In this document: positions 22,819 through 36,500 of the stretch, in pieces
How positions within the stretch are numbered: the stretch's first letter is position 1
Layout of the letters: every line of letters begins with the position of its first letter
Notes under the pieces: model-generated
What the model saw: the letters and a program-made list of their open reading frames with translations, nothing else
Databases searched by the model: none
What the model was told of the DNA's origin: nothing
Program-made: the position numbers and the translations under genes
From: Eudorina sp. 2006-703-Eu-15
Taxonomy: Eukaryota > Chlorophyta > Chlorophyceae > Chlamydomonadales > Volvocaceae
NCBI GenBank assembly: GCA_003117195.1
Contig: BDSI01000023.1
Coordinates: 558,001 to 622,000 of the forward strand
Direction: 5' to 3'
DNA length: 64,000 nucleotides

Positions 22819-25114
22819 GGTCCGCGTTGGCGGGCGACTGCGGATTCCGCAACACGGGGGTTCAAGCTCAGTGTGCGCCACAGAAAGAAATTCAAAAATT
22901 ATATGTCGAACAATGAGGCAGCATATGCCGAGAACCAAATTCAGCCCGAAGTCTGGCAAAGCTTTCGTCACGAAAACAGATATATTACAGCATAGACAGC
23001 AATGAATATGGTATAAGAAATCTCTACGGAACTCCAACCTTCCACACACTGGCGTCGTCCTCGACTACCTGCGTACCTGCCTTGAAGAGTGCCTTCAGAA
23101 ACGCTCGGCGCGACAACAGATTATTGATTGGACTGGAAGAAAGTATGTCCACCTACTGCCCGACCGAATGGAAACTGAATGACCTCGAGTCCAGGAGTGC
23201 GCCGTGCTGAGGTGGCCTCTGACGGCAGCCCTGACGATGAAACAGAGTTGTCGCTCGTTCACTTAGGTCACAAGCAAAGAATTGAAAGGCAGTGGGTTTC
23301 AACTCCAATTGCGTAGGTGGGCTTGCTTTCGCAGTCGGGCTGGTCGGCTCGCAGAAAGTCTCTGAAGAAGCAGAACCAGCACCTATGCGTTCAACGCGAC
23401 CACGGCAGCTCTGCTTTACTCTCCCTTAAGAATTAACCTATGCCCTGAAGTACGCGTTAGGTCTCGTCTTGACGAGCTAATGCTGTTTCCGGCGCCTTTT
23501 TCAGTGTACGGTACCGGCCGAACGACTTACTGTAAGTAGATGTGAGGGTCAAACGATGTTGGCCCGATCTATGATTCTGACTCAACTTATTTTTGTTTAT
23601 TGTCTGGCATCGAGAGGCCTTTCAGCCTTGGAAGTGGTCTAGAACTCTACGATACTTGCAGCTGTTGAAACCAAAAGAGAAGCACTTCCTTAAAAGCCAC
23701 CGCAAAAGTTATTTGGCGAACAACCAAATGCAGGACCGTGAGCCGCAAATGTACTGGTTGTACGAAGGAAGGTCAACAAATCATACGGTGCCCTGATCTG
23801 GTTACACAACTTATGGATATTATTTATTACTGTATAGGTTTAAACAAATAACAAGTACAAGGAAAGCAGCATCTGTCCGCAGATTATGTCGTCTATCTCG
23901 CTTCGCCTGGCTAGCCGCGTTCGTGAGGACGAGAGGCAAAGTATTAAGCACGTATTATATATTATTTCAATTAAACATTTCTGTTCTAGTTCGGTGACTG
24001 CGGCATGACACGGCCCATCCCGGCATGATTATCACGACCATGCCTTACCATGGCATTTGATCCATGAATAGTAGATCAAACTCAACCAAGCAGTGCTTGG
24101 TTTGCATCATTGATATATAGGTAAGTTGATGTATCATATGCATAATAGAATATAACAATCGAGTCAGGCAGTAACACACCGTAACGCACGCCAGGATCGA
24201 AGGCCAGCGATTTCACAATTGGACGTGATCGAATATTACTTCACCAACAATTATGCTGGAATGTTAATCAGGTGGATTGAACGAAGTCGATGGAAATGAC
24301 TTCAAGTGCAATTCCGCAGATGCGATGGTATATAAGCGACATTCTCACGATACATGGTACTGCAATGCTGTGAAAGGCTGTTGAAGTGCGCTGCCTGTGC
24401 GGCTGTGCGGCTGCTGCCATCCTACAGACTTCGTCGACGGGGTAAACATTAGCAGCAATGTATATGATAAATCATTCTGGTTCGGGCTAAACACAAATGC
24501 CTTGAAGCACTCGCAAATTTTCCCCTATTTTTGCGCAATATCTTTATCCGATGTCTTTAGTTGGATAAGGAATAGATTGCAAGATTGAGCAAGAATTGGG
24601 AAGGGCATTGGGTCGCATTACTCTTGGCATTACGGTACCATCGATACGTTATCCCGCCTGCCGTGGACAGGTGACTCCCAGACTCCGTTGTCATCAGATA
24701 TCTAGCCCTTGGCGACGCATGCCCATGGCATGCTTATGTGATCAGTTTGTCCACAAATGTCTGATTTACACTGTCCAAACGTTTTCGAGGTGAGTGCCTC
24801 AACCAAATAATACACAACAGTCAAGCCGCAAGTCAGGAGGCCGACACAACTCCTTCAAACTCATCGTTGCATCCAGAGGTTCAAGTTCGCTGATGTTCCT
24901 GTGTCGCGTGGCGCCTCGGTTCGGGAACGTGGCAGTAGGACATCAGACATCGCGAGAAGCTTACACTGTGAAGGTCTGCCCCTGCAACGGCAACTGACAC
25001 TGCAAACGCATAGACGCCATTGTGCACTTTTATCTTCCGGGCAATCGTTTGAGGACCTGCGAGAGGTTGCGACTCATCCGGCATGAATAGTTTCCTAGCT
25101 GCCCACCAATTCAG
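22819..25114. other. AT-richer gene-free interval
   Basis: Base composition drops in GC compared with both sides and no long frames are present. It should hold the upstream region of the 1007-residue ORF (minus) and the promoter and first exon(s) of the MUG gene (plus), which I could not place. A short frame at 24719-24791 followed by GTGAGT is a possible first exon, but its phase does not fit the next exon. Confidence 0.5.
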
Positions 25115-28100
25115 GCGTTCCTGAAGCCAAGCTCACCAAGCGGCAGAGGCGGGAGGCTACGGAGAAGGATGACCCAACAACCGACACCGGCGCCGGCAAC
25201 GGCTTCGCTGACGGCCTCATCTCCATCCCCGGCCCCGACAGTCGCCTCAAAAGCCCTTCCCTGCTCAGCTCCCCCTTGCTGCCCAATATCGGTATTCCGC
25301 CGGCCCCCGCTTCCTCGGCGCGTCTCGATGCGCCCGGATCGTCAACCGCAACAGCAGCCCTGCCCATCTCAATTCAGACATCAGACCCGATGGCAAGCCC
25401 AGTGCCAGCCAGCGCAGCCGTAGCCGCAACATCCGAGGGCGGCCCGGCCGCTGCCCCAACTTCCAGTCCCTCACCAACTCCCATCCCAAGTCTCGAAGGC
25501 GCACCCGCGGCTGCGGCCGCGCCCGGTCCTTCCAGCTCCAAGCCCGGGACATCCACTCAACGAGTGACCCGTGGGTCGCCGTGGTCAGAAACCAGATCCA
25601 GATCCAGCGGCAGGGCCGGCCGGCGAAAATCCGCCTGTGCCCCTGCCGCTCCACCTTTTGGAGCGGATACGGGTGCGGCTGCGGCTGCGGGTGGGCGTGC
25701 GGCTGCGGCTGCCACATCCTCATCCCCAGTCGCCGGTGTTCCTGAGAAGTTGGGCGACCAGCCCCTGCGCCTCATCATTGTGGGACACAACCCCAGCGAG
25801 CACGCCTGGCGGTCGGGTCACTACTACTCCAACCCCTCCAACCACATGTGGCGGCTGCTCATCTCCACGGGCATCGCCCCGGCGGGCACCCGGGGGGCGC
25901 AGGACGACGACCGACTGCCGGGGGCTGCCGGGGTGGGCTTCCTGGATGTGGGCTGCGGACACCCGGGCACGGACAGGTGGGGGGTGGGAGGGTGTAGGAA
26001 ATTGGTGGACGTTGGAGTGGGAGGGGTGCTGGGTGGGTGGGGGGGTGGGGGGGTGGGTGGCTAGCTAGCAGGATGGAATGGGGCGAAGAGAGAGGGGGAA
26101 TCGGGGGAACCGGCGGGCGAGCGGGTGGGAGGGCAGGACGGTGTTCACTGTGGGGATCTCCCCCCACGGGCGGCAACGCATATCCTGCCTGGGGGCGGCC
26201 TCATGACCGTCGCTGTGCGGTACTGCCGCTGATACCCTCTTTACAGGCGCCGCCCTTACACGCCGCGCGCAGTAGGGCCCCCGTGCCCCGCCTTCCCAGC
26301 ACACCCCTTGCCCCCTTGCCATTCCAACCGGGCCCCTTCCTCTCCCCCCCCCCCCACACACACACGAGTACCTGCCAATCGCATATTGCCCTACCTGTTT
26401 TGTCTATCGCCTTACCTGTTTCGTTTGCCCTTGCCCAACTGTCGTTATTCGTATGCCGTACGACCCTTGCCGCCCTACTTATGCATCAATGACGCCGCAT
26501 TCTATCCCCTTTGCTGCCTTGGCATGCACGCTCTTTCGCTCGCACACATGATTACGTTATTTCGCATCGTTCCGGATCGTCTTCGGCGGTGCTGACTACA
26601 CGGCGTTTTGCTTGCAGGTGGGTACATTACGATTACAACGCGAGGATCGCACGCACGCACGGCATTGTGGTGTGAGTCTGCGTGGGCAAGGCAGCCGACC
26701 CGCACCAACTGGTAGTATTCCGAGCGCGCCAAAAGCGCGCCAAAACTCGACAGCGCTCTTCCGACACCGCAGCCTTCTATTCACTATAGGGATCGGGCAA
26801 TGGGTTATTTTTGCACGCATACGGGCAAATTAATGGGAACCAATCGGTCCCTCGCATATCACGCACTCCTGTTCTGCCTGCCTAAATAACACACAAACAC
26901 CTACCCCTCCGCGCGCAGCTCCTCCTTCACCAGCGAGGTGGTCCAATCCTGGAGCCGCGCCTTCTACTCCCGGCTGCAAGCGCACATGGACAGGGCCTCC
27001 GCCGCCGTTGGTGGGTTGATGGGCGGGCGGGCGGGCGGGCGGGTGGGTGGGTAGGCCTGAGGCAAGGGACCGGGCGGGGGTCCGCAAGGGGCCACAGGGC
27101 GCGACAGCCTGCTGCTCCCCCGACGCATCATCTTCCCGGGACAGAGATTCTCGTGGCAAACAGAACTGTCCGTCTCAGCTCCACTGTGCGCCCCCTGGGC
27201 CTTACCGCCCCCTGGGCCGTACCGCCCCCAGGCTGCAGCTGCGGCCGCTGCGGGGCCCCCCGCCTGGTGGCCTTCAGCGGCAAGCGCCAGTTCTTGGAGC
27301 TGCTGAATGCGGGCCGGGCCCCGCGGGACCGGGTCAAGACGGTGGAGGTGAGAGCTGAGAGGGCGGCCGGGGGGTGCCTGTCGGGGGAAGGGGAAGGGGA
27401 GTGCTGCCGGTCGGGACAAAACCCGTGGGGGCGCTTCCACAGAAAGACGAGCGGAGGAGGAGGAGGAGGAGGAGGAGGAAAGGAGAGAGAAGCGAAGGTA
27501 TAGAAGGGGTAGGAACACGAGAAGGGCCTCTTGAGGTGGGGCTGTTCGGGCTGGGGCGTGACGCGGCCGTCGCCATCGCTGTCGTGCCCGCGCGCGTTGT
27601 GGGTTGGGCGCCGGCATGCGGGCGGGTAGGCACACCCCGCCCAGGTGTGCGGGCCGGCCGGCTCGCGCTGAGTTCTGAGCGCCATCACCGATGACGCTCC
27701 CGCCCGGCACACGCTGCGCTGTCACTCACCTAGACAGCCACCTCATCTTGTTAGATCCCCGCCACATGCCCGCTGCCCCGGCCAACCGCGCCCACCTACG
27801 CCTGCCGTGGCACTTCAGCCCGTCGGTTGTGGTTCTTTCACTTTGCGGCCGTCCCCCCACCCCCCGCCACTTCGGTTGCAGTACGGCCCCCAGCGGCAGC
27901 TGCCCACCGGCTGGCCCTTCCCCGCCTCCGCCACGGAGGTGTGGGTGTGCAGCAGCACCTCTGGGGCCGCCGCCATGACCCGCCAGCAGCGCGAGGAGCC
28001 GTACAGGCGGCTGGCTGAGCGGCTGAGCGGCGTGGAGTGGCCGCGGCGGGAGGAGGTGGTACGGCAGTGCCGGCGACAGGCGGGGCAGGCCACGGAGGAG

Positions 28101-28280
28101 GCGGCAGCGGCGGGGTCTGCGGCTGCGGCGGAGGCAACGGGAACAGAGGTTGCGGCGGATATGGAGGCGGACGTGGAGGCGACCATCGGCGGGGCCACGG
28201 AGCGGGGGGCCGCGGACGGCGGCGAGGACGCCGGGGAGGCAGCAGAGGCCAGGGGGGTGCCCTTGGGGATGAGGAGTTAA
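25115..28280 (+). CDS. MUG/TDG-type mismatch-specific uracil/thymine-DNA glycosylase
   Basis: Removes uracil or thymine from G:U/G:T mispairs in base-excision repair. Predicted exons: 25115-25976, 26919-27010, 27232-27347 and 27882-28280 (TAA), all joining in phase; about 488 residues plus an unplaced first exon. A basic, disordered N-terminal region (KLTKRQRREATEKDD, then Ala/Pro/Ser-rich) precedes the fold. The domain shows LRLIIVGHNPSEHAW (motif 1, GINPG in E. coli Mug), SGHYYSNPSNHMWRLLISTG, LVAFSGKRQF, and VWVCSSTSGAAAMTR (motif 2 region, NPSGLN in Mug). Asn in GHNPS matches the catalytic Asn of Mug. A CSCGRC cluster sits just before the LVAFSGK strand. The C-terminal tail is acidic and Ala-rich. 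An upstream exon is needed because the frame meets a stop at 25096. Confidence 0.88.
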
Positions 28281-30135
28281 ACGGATCATGTCAGCTGAGG
28301 ATGAGGCCCCCGCGAGTGGCCGCGACACCGTCGCTTCGGTCGTTCCGGGAAGGGAACCAGACTGCGGTCGGATTAGTGGCTATCCGTTCTGTCGCTGCTG
28401 GACATTGACCGGCGGTCGACTGGGTAGCGGATGCACTGGTTGGGTTGGGGTGAAGGCGCATTCGCATGTGCCGCGGGTTGTAGTACAGATTTGTACGATA
28501 TCTCCGCATGTATACCGTACATACTGACGCGCACGGGCACATCGCGTCGTGGGGGTATAGTATAGCCTGGCCGGCCCCCGAGCAACGGCGCCCCCACCCC
28601 TTGAGGCTGCGCCATCGACCGGACTTCGGTTTTCGGTTTGGAGTGGCGGGCGGGTGTTCATCGCTTAGTCGCGGAGCCAGTCATCACACGAAAGGCGACG
28701 CGATCCAAGGGGGGGTCCCAAGGTCGCCAGGGTGTCGGCTGGGTGTATCGGCGCCGTCTTCTGTTGACGGCCCCTGAGTGCCGTGATGTAGGCAAAACTG
28801 TTAAGGCACCTCAAGGGCATCACGTCCCGGGGGCGGTTGTCAACCTGGTTCCGCTGACCGGAGTGATGGGCCCAGAGGCTTTTTGCCGGCTGCACGCCCC
28901 GCCGGGCCCATCGCCGCGGCGACGATCGTCTGTCGTTTGAGAGCCACACGTACCGTATCTCACCGGGCATGTGCGTCCAAGCTGCCGCACTGCTGATTGT
29001 GGACGGTCGGTTAGCTGCGGATGTTGACGGAGGTTGTCAGCGGTCAACAGGACGCCGCTGTGGCTTCAACGTGCCGATCGTTTGTCGATCGTTTGCCGCA
29101 CCGGTCGTTTGCCGCACAACGGCTCTGTAATGATGTTCACGTCACACTGGCAAGTGGCTCTGACGCCATGACGCCCAAGTCCGAGAGCGCCCGTCCGCGC
29201 AACGCCCACAAGGCGACCGAGGCGATGGACCGCTCCCCGCCCGCCCCGGACCCGCCCAACCAGCCAACCCACCCAACTCGCACGCCCGCCTGCGCGTCGA
29301 CGTTGGCTCGCCGCCTACGGGGCCAGCTCGCTAGATCCCAGGCACCCACCATCGCACACACGCTTCGCGCTCGCCTCCCCGCTCGCGTCCTCGTTTTATT
29401 CGGATCGGGCGGCTGTAGACACGCGCACGCACGCAAACACCCACACACGCGCACATGCCGCCGCCAGATATGGCAGAGTCGGCCAGGTATGACCAGGTGC
29501 CACCCTGGTTGCACGGCACCAGAGAAAACGGCACCCGAGAAACCGATCCCGGGGGAGGTGCGCGTCTCCGCCCCGGGAGGTGCGAGTTTACCTCCGGGCT
29601 GGGTGGGTGCACCCGCGGTGGCTGTGTGCCCCCAAAGCAAGTCCCACCTCGCGCAACCCACTCGAGGTCAACGACCGGTCGAGACCGGGCGCGGCTCCTT
29701 TCAAGAAACTGACGTCACGACGCCTCCCACAGCACACGACTCATCATGATGCCTGCGTGCGTCATTGGCGCGCTAGGGGTGAGACACGGCTCGGCCCACT
29801 GCGGGCACTTCTGCCTGTTGGAAACGCGCCCCCACCCGATACAACAAAGAACCCAATACCCAAACCTCTCCGCGCCCCTAAAGCCAGTCAATGTTTCCCA
29901 TGCTGCTGCCGCGGTGTCCATCGTCTCTAGCTAACTACCTAGCTAGCCCTCTCACAGGATCCAAGCCACCCGCCCAATGTCCTTCCCTCCCTGCCGCCCT
30001 CGACTCTGCCGGCCGCAACCATCAACTATTCAACAATGCCTACCTTCGAAACACGTCTCCATCCCACCTACACTCTTACCCCTCCCCCTCACCCCTCCTC
30101 CTCACCCCTCCCCCGAAACAAACACAGTCAACGTG
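28281..30135. other. Convergent intergenic region, no gene supported
   Basis: Lies between the 3' ends of MUG (plus) and POLE (minus). Frames here (for example 29021-29749 plus) show no domain and no splice context I trust. TGTAA, the usual green-algal poly(A) signal, occurs near 29126 but is far from either stop. Confidence 0.4.
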
Positions 30136-30547
30136 TCACCGGTCCCCGCCCCCCCCGCCGCCCCGGCCCCCCTCCTCGCCCTCCTCCCCCTCCGACTCCC
30201 CCAGCAGCCACCCCGCCATCTCCGCCAGCACCCGGAACCCGTGGAAGCGCGCGAGGTTGCGGTACACCACCAGCCGCCTCGCGGCCGCCTCGGGCCGCCT
30301 CGTGTTGGTGAGGCCGCCTCCGCACAGCCCACACAGGGCCCTCAGGTGACCACATGTGACCTGCTTGCACTTGACACACGCCAGGTCCTGGGTCTGGTAG
30401 GAGGCGGCTTCGGAGCGCAGGCCCGCCACCAGGCGGCGCTCCAGGGAGGCGGTGTCCAGCGGCTGCCGGCAGGAGCGGCAGCGCCAGTCGTGCTGCGCCA
30501 GGGCCTCGTCCCGAGTGAGGTCCAAGTCGCGGCAGTCGTTGCAGAAG
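30136..30547 (-). other. POLE: POLE C-terminal zinc-finger exon
   Basis: Last exon, encoding [10 protein letters not shown] with WRCRSC (first Cys pair set) and [18 protein letters not shown] with GLC (second). These correspond to CysA and CysB, which bind the B subunit of the polymerase. The protein ends in an acidic and Gly-rich tail at TGA 30138-30136. Confidence 0.9.
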
Positions 30548-33500
30548 CTGCGTGCGTGTGTGTGGGGGGGAATGTGGGTGGTGTGGTGTAAAAGAGCCGC
30601 GCGGTGTGGTGTGTGGGTGGCGTGGCCGGGGATCCTTGGCGGGGAGGAGGGGGAGCGATGTGTGTCGGGATGCAGGTGGCAAAAGAGACTGGACCTTCTG
30701 CTCCACCGCTCAACCCCGCCCCCACCCAGCCCTTCTCCCCCGCTCGGGCCCCCTGCCCACCTGCAGATCACGTCCGGCAGCACGAAGGGCTGGCACATCT
30801 CCCGGAAGTCCGCGTCGGCGCTGAACTCGCTGACGTGCAGCAGCTTGAGCAGCTGGCGCCGCAGCAGCGCCACCTGGTCGGCCACCCGGCCGTCTAGCCC
30901 CAGCAGGTGCGTGGCCACTCGCACGAAGGCCAGGGCGGGGTGGCCCAGCTCCGCCTGAGGGAGGTATGGATTGGGGAACCGATACGTGGCACAGGGAGGG
31001 AGGGAGGGGGGAGGGGGTGGGGAGCGGGAGGGGGGGAAGGGGGACCAGGTTTTATTGCACTGCACGTCCACCATCACGTTCCTCATCACTGTCGGATGGT
31101 GGGGGAAGTAGAGGCGCCGGGGAGACCCGGGGCAGGTTACAGATGCTCCGGCGACCGCCCACTGCGTGGGGGTCCCCGTGGGAGGATGACAGCGTCGAGG
31201 AGGACAGCGAACGAGCCCAAGATGACGGTGTGGGGTCTAGGGTTTAGGGTCGACGTTTTGTCATGCCCTGCCCTGCCCTGTCCCGCCCCCCCGCGGGTCC
31301 CTCACCCGGGTCAGGTACGACCCCGCCAGCTGCGGGAACTCCCACTCGGGGGCGCAGCCCGGGGTGATGGCTTTCCAGGCCCCCACCCGCATCAGCAGCC
31401 GCTCGGTGAACTTCTCCGAAACCAGCACCTTGAGGAAGGAGGACTGGGTGAAGGGGGGGATACGAGAGGGGGGGCGGCATCGGGGGGAGGAAGATGACGC
31501 GCGGGGCACGGCGCAAGGGTCGGTTTACTTCTAGGTGGTTTGCAGCATGGCATGGATCGGCCTGTGCCGTCAGGTGAGTCATCAGCCCCGCCCGACGGCG
31601 CCACTTTGCCATCCTCCGCAGCCAACTGCACATCCGTCCACATCCCTTCCTCGCACCTTCATGGAAACACACCTCGAAGGACGGATAATCTCGTTATTAC
31701 CCGTCCTCTATCTCTTCCCGCGCCTTTCCTGCCTCCCCTCCACAGGCCCCCCCCTGCCTACCTGCACCTCCTCCGCCCTCGTGGCCGCCACCGCCGCCTG
31801 CGTGCTGCCGCCCTGGCTCATGGGCGGACCCTCCCCGCCGTCACCCTCGCCGTCCCCTGCCCCTGACCCCGCGGTGACCCCCCTGGCCGCCCGCCGGGCC
31901 TCCCTCCAGGGAAGGTACAGGAACTCCGTGAGCAGCAAAACCAAGTCCTGCTGTACGGCAGTGGGCAGGTTCTCCTTCAGGTTCCACACGAACCTGCGTC
32001 CGTACGATCAGAGGGGTGGGATTTGGGCGGACATATCAGGGGCGGTAGTGGTGGTGGTGGTGGGGAGGGTTGACGTTGTTGGCGTTATCAAGGGGTCGTT
32101 GGGTGCGGTTTGGCCGGCGAGCACAAGGAGAAGGAAAGGGAGAGGGGGTTGCACAGCAGGAGGCAAACGAGGAGACAGCAGAGGGGGCTGCCGAGCAGCG
32201 AAGCGGCGAAGAGTACAGACAGCGCTAAGCCCTGTGGAGGCAACCCGTGAGGAGGGCCTCAGGGACTGCACCAGGTCCGGTTGGGAGGCATAGGAAACGT
32301 TAAAGCTGCGCCGCTGCCAGCGCAGAAGCGATGGATAAGATGCAGCACATTAGTCATTGTGCGCAATTCATCAAACAAACATCCTAGCAAAAGCATCACG
32401 GCATGAGCACCGCTTATGGGGCCTCCGTCAGTGGCAGCATCAACTCCCCTTCGCACACACACAAGCGCTCGGGGCTCGGTCGGTCGGGTTTAGAGTCTTT
32501 TCTCTAAACACACAAACACTCAGGTGTTGACCGGCTTCACCCACTTGACCACGGGCTCGTCGTCCGCGGCGCCGTCGCCCTCCTCCGCGCCCACCGGCCG
32601 CTGGGCCGCCGCCGCCTCCTCCATCGCCCGCCACTCCGCCCCCGCCGCGGTGCTCTCCAGCCCCGCCCAGTTGTACGGATCGCGGTACATGTACGCCAGG
32701 TACCAAGCGGAGGGCGCGAGCTCCAGCCAGCGGAACAGCTCCCGCCCCTTGAGCGCCTCCACCAGGAAGCGTGTGTAGCTGGGGACCGGGACCGGGGGGG
32801 AGGAGGCCGGGGGCGGGAGGCCAGGGGAGCGACAGGCGCGTGCGGGATGATGTGTATGTGGGTGGGTGAATGAATGAACGGTTCACGGACCCCGAAAAAG
32901 GAGCAACGCTGTATATGCTATATGGAGCACGCAACAGGTTCACTTGCTGGCAGCGCGACGCAGTCGTCACGTGTTATTATCACTGAGGATGTTACAGAGG
33001 ACCTCGCGGGTCATCGGTGACACGGGTCACCGTCATCGTATGTTCACCTTGGTTGCCCTCCCACATCCCCGGACGTCCGCCCCGTGGCCTGGAAGCCCTT
33101 GCCATTCGGGCCCCCCATTTGTGGCCTTCCGGGAGCGCCCCGCTCGCCCCGCCCCGCTCGCCCCGCCCCGCTCGCCCCGCCCCGCTCACCCCGCCGCCGC
33201 CCGCACGTTCCTCTTGCCGGTGCAGAGCGTGATGGAGTTGGTGTTGGCGGCCACGATGACCGCCCCCAGCCGCCGCATCTCCGAACACAGCTGCAGGAAG
33301 AGCTTGTGCTGCAGCTGCAGCAGCGCCCGGTGCAGCCCGGGGTCGTGGAGGGGCGAGGCGGTGTTGGACAGCCAGCGGTAGAGGTTCTGGAGCAGGCTGT
33401 CAGCGATCCTGGAGAGAGGGAGGGAGAGCGGGGAAAGAGAGGAGGGAGGGGAGGGGAGGGGAGGGAAGGAGGGGAGGGGCGTGTCGTTCAGATCGTGTGG

Positions 33501-36500
33501 TGTGGCTGAAGGGATCAATGTCCCGTAGCCTTGCAGCTGCCCTGATACAACGGCACCGCGTGATTTTCAACTGGGAAGGGTCGTTACCATTACCGTTACT
33601 CACATGTTATGGTTGGCGGTTGCGTCCCGGATCCAGGCGGCCTGCAACGCCCGCAGCACCCGGAAGCCCGCGGCGCCGTGCCCGCCGCCGCCCCCGCCGC
33701 CACCACCGCCGCCGCCGCCCGCCGCCGCAGCGGCCGCGGCGCCCGACGCCGCCCCCTCCAGCTCCGCCAGCGCGTCCGCCGCCTCCACCGCCGCCACGGC
33801 AAGGTGGTGTAACCTCAGCGTGACGCACACGGACCGATACACGCCCGGGTACGACAACTCGCTGCGGGGCCGGGTGGCGGCGCTGACAGCGTCCGCCGCG
33901 CCCGTGTCGTCCCGCGGGTCGCCCTCCGCGGTTTCGGAGCCTGACACCAGTACACATGTCCGCGAGTCAAGACACAGCGGGCAGACAGCAACCCAACATC
34001 AAGATGCCATCCGACCATTCGAGATCGGGGATATCTATTTTCCGAACGCGCGTGAATGTCATGCAGTATAGAGTGGCAGGTTGCGCAAGTCCGGCAGGGC
34101 GGAGGCGTCCACCCCCCGCGCACGACAGCCCCACACATCGATGCATGATGGCAGGTCAAGCTCAGGCAGGGCAGAGGCGCTATACATCAAGGCAGGTAGA
34201 GCAGCACGGCAAGGGTGAAGGGAGCTGAGGGCACCCAGGGGTGTGAAGGATGGCGGAGGGCGCTGACCTGCAGCGGAGCCCCCAACCGGTGTGGCCCCGC
34301 AGCCCCGCCCAGCCGTCCTCCTCTTCCTCCCACTTTTCCTCCTCCGTTCCTATTCAAACGCACCGCACCGCACCCACCTCACAGTGTCTGAGCTGTGTCT
34401 GGGCTGTTTTCCTTTTCAACCCACCTCCCAGGTCAGGCAGCGCGGGGTCCACCACCGGCAGTGCCAGCCCCGCATCCCGCAGCCGCCGAGCCATCAGCAG
34501 ATCCGCCACAGCGCCGATGCCGCCACCCGCCGCCTCGCCGCCACCCCCCGCGCCGCTCTCCGCCGCGGCGCCCGCTGCGGTGGCGGCGCCGCCGGCCGGG
34601 TCGAGGTTCGCGAGCGGCGCGTGCGCGTAGCGGCACAGGGCTGCGCGCTCCGCCAGCCACAGCCCCGCACCTGCGCAGCGGTGGAGGGCCCTCCGCACCG
34701 CCCGCTGCTGCCACTGCAGTGGGGGGTACCTGCGGGCGTACGATTGTGTGTGTGTTTGTGTGTGTTTGTGTGTGTGTGTGGTGGTGGTGTATGTGTGGGG
34801 GGTGGTATGATAGGGAATCAATGGGACTGGCAATTTAAAAGGGGTTGGCAATCCCCGTGGAGGAGTCAGCAGCACACATACAGATCCCCGCCGCATCGCA
34901 GCCACCATCCGCCTCCTTTACTTCCTCTTTCACGGGAAGGGAGAGAGGTTCAGGAATTGAGAAGGGACTGCGAGCGGAAACGCTCGAAGGCAGGGGTGCA
35001 AGACATCCTGCCGTTGTGTATTACAATATTCGGTGCCTTCGGACAGCGCACCCGCGAGCAGGTCCCGCCCGTGCCCCGCCAAAGACCTGGATTGCACTGC
35101 CCTCTCCCCGGTACCGTCGTAGAACTTGCCCTCCCGCCTCTCCCACCGCTGTGCCCTGAACCTCCACACGTTCCCCCGGCAACTTGGTGACCAGTCCCCA
35201 GAACCCCATACAGGGAGTCCCTGCCCGGCCTCATACACACATACACACACACACACCGGACGTCGCTTCTCGCGGCTCAGGTTCCTCATACACATACACA
35301 CACCCCTCGATTATGGGTGGGCTTCTTGTTAAATACACCCCTCGGTCCCCCAGCCCCTGCGTGGCCGTGCTCACCGGTTATCGTCCGAGTGGCTTGGCAT
35401 GTCCAGGCAGGGGAAGTCGTGCAGCACAGTCATGTCCCGCTGCAGCCGCGCCGCGGGCACTGGGCCCTGCACCACAACCACCGTCGGGGCCCGGATGGAC
35501 GACCTGCGTGTGCGGAGTCGGTTGAGGTCGGTTGGGGGGGTCGGGGGTTGGTCGGGGGTGGTCGGGGGTGGTGGGGGTCCCAGGGGTCCGACGTCAGCTC
35601 ATCAGGCTGGGCTGTCGGTGTGCGGATGTGCGGTTCGGGTCGGCCGGGAGCGGTGAGGGGCAGGAGCGCAGCTCGGGGCGCACACATACACACACAGGCA
35701 ACCATGCCTTGCCGTACCTGTACGACAGCAGGGCTCGCTGCAGCGCCCGGCCGGCGTCCAGCGCGTCGCGTTCGTACGACACCTCCCAGTTGAGCCTCTC
35801 CGGTTCCTGTGGGCCGCCTTCCTGCGGGAGCCCCAAGACCGCGAAGCTGTTAGGACACAACCGACAACCAACGATACCTGGCGTCAACCCTAGGGACACG
35901 AAACCGCATGCACACCGGCTTCCAAATCCTAACTCACCACAGCTGATGGCTCCAAGCAAACAGAGGCTCCCACTATCGGCCAAAGCGCAAAGTGTCTCTC
36001 CAGAGCCCGGTTCCCACACCTGTCGCCGCTCAGCCGCCAAGCAACAGAGCTCCGCCCACGGCCCGCCCAACCCTTTCCTCGCCCCACCCATCCCACCTCA
36101 TCCGCCCCCCACTCCGCCCGCCCTCCACTCCGCCCTCCCACCTGCGCCGCCTGCGCCCAGGCGTCCCTCCACAACCTCTCCAGCAGCACCCCGGTCACCT
36201 CCCGGGCCGCGGCCGCCGAAGGCTGCAGCACCACCACCACACCCCGCTCGGCGGCCGGCAGGGTCAGCGCGAACAGCCCCCGGCCCGACGAGTCCGTACT
36301 GCTGTACAGCACCACGTGGTGAATGGCCCCCAGGGGCAGGGACAGCGACAGGGGGCCCCCTGCGGCCTGGGCGGGGGGCGGGCCGGTGTCCGTGTCCTTG
36401 TCCAGGTAGCCCACCTCCCCGGTGGTCCGCATCTGCGGCGGGGGGGGGGGGGAGGGGGCCGCGGGACGAAAGGCACGCAGGAAAGGGGAATCGTGGGGTC

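Noticed and set aside
22819..23049. N-terminal 77 residues of the long minus frame (hydrophobic, from 23049)
   Set aside because: Composition differs from the rest and lies in AT-rich DNA; ATG at 22818 is the more credible start. It could still be a signal-like leader if transcripts support it.
28508..29749. Possible small genes between MUG and POLE
   Set aside because: No domains, no consistent exon chain, and low-complexity His/Pro/Thr composition.
32520..32544. TGA at 32520-32522 as the end of a separate gene
   Set aside because: A donor at 32544 (AA|GTGGGT) splices in phase to exon 31993-31762, continuing POLE; the stop is intronic.
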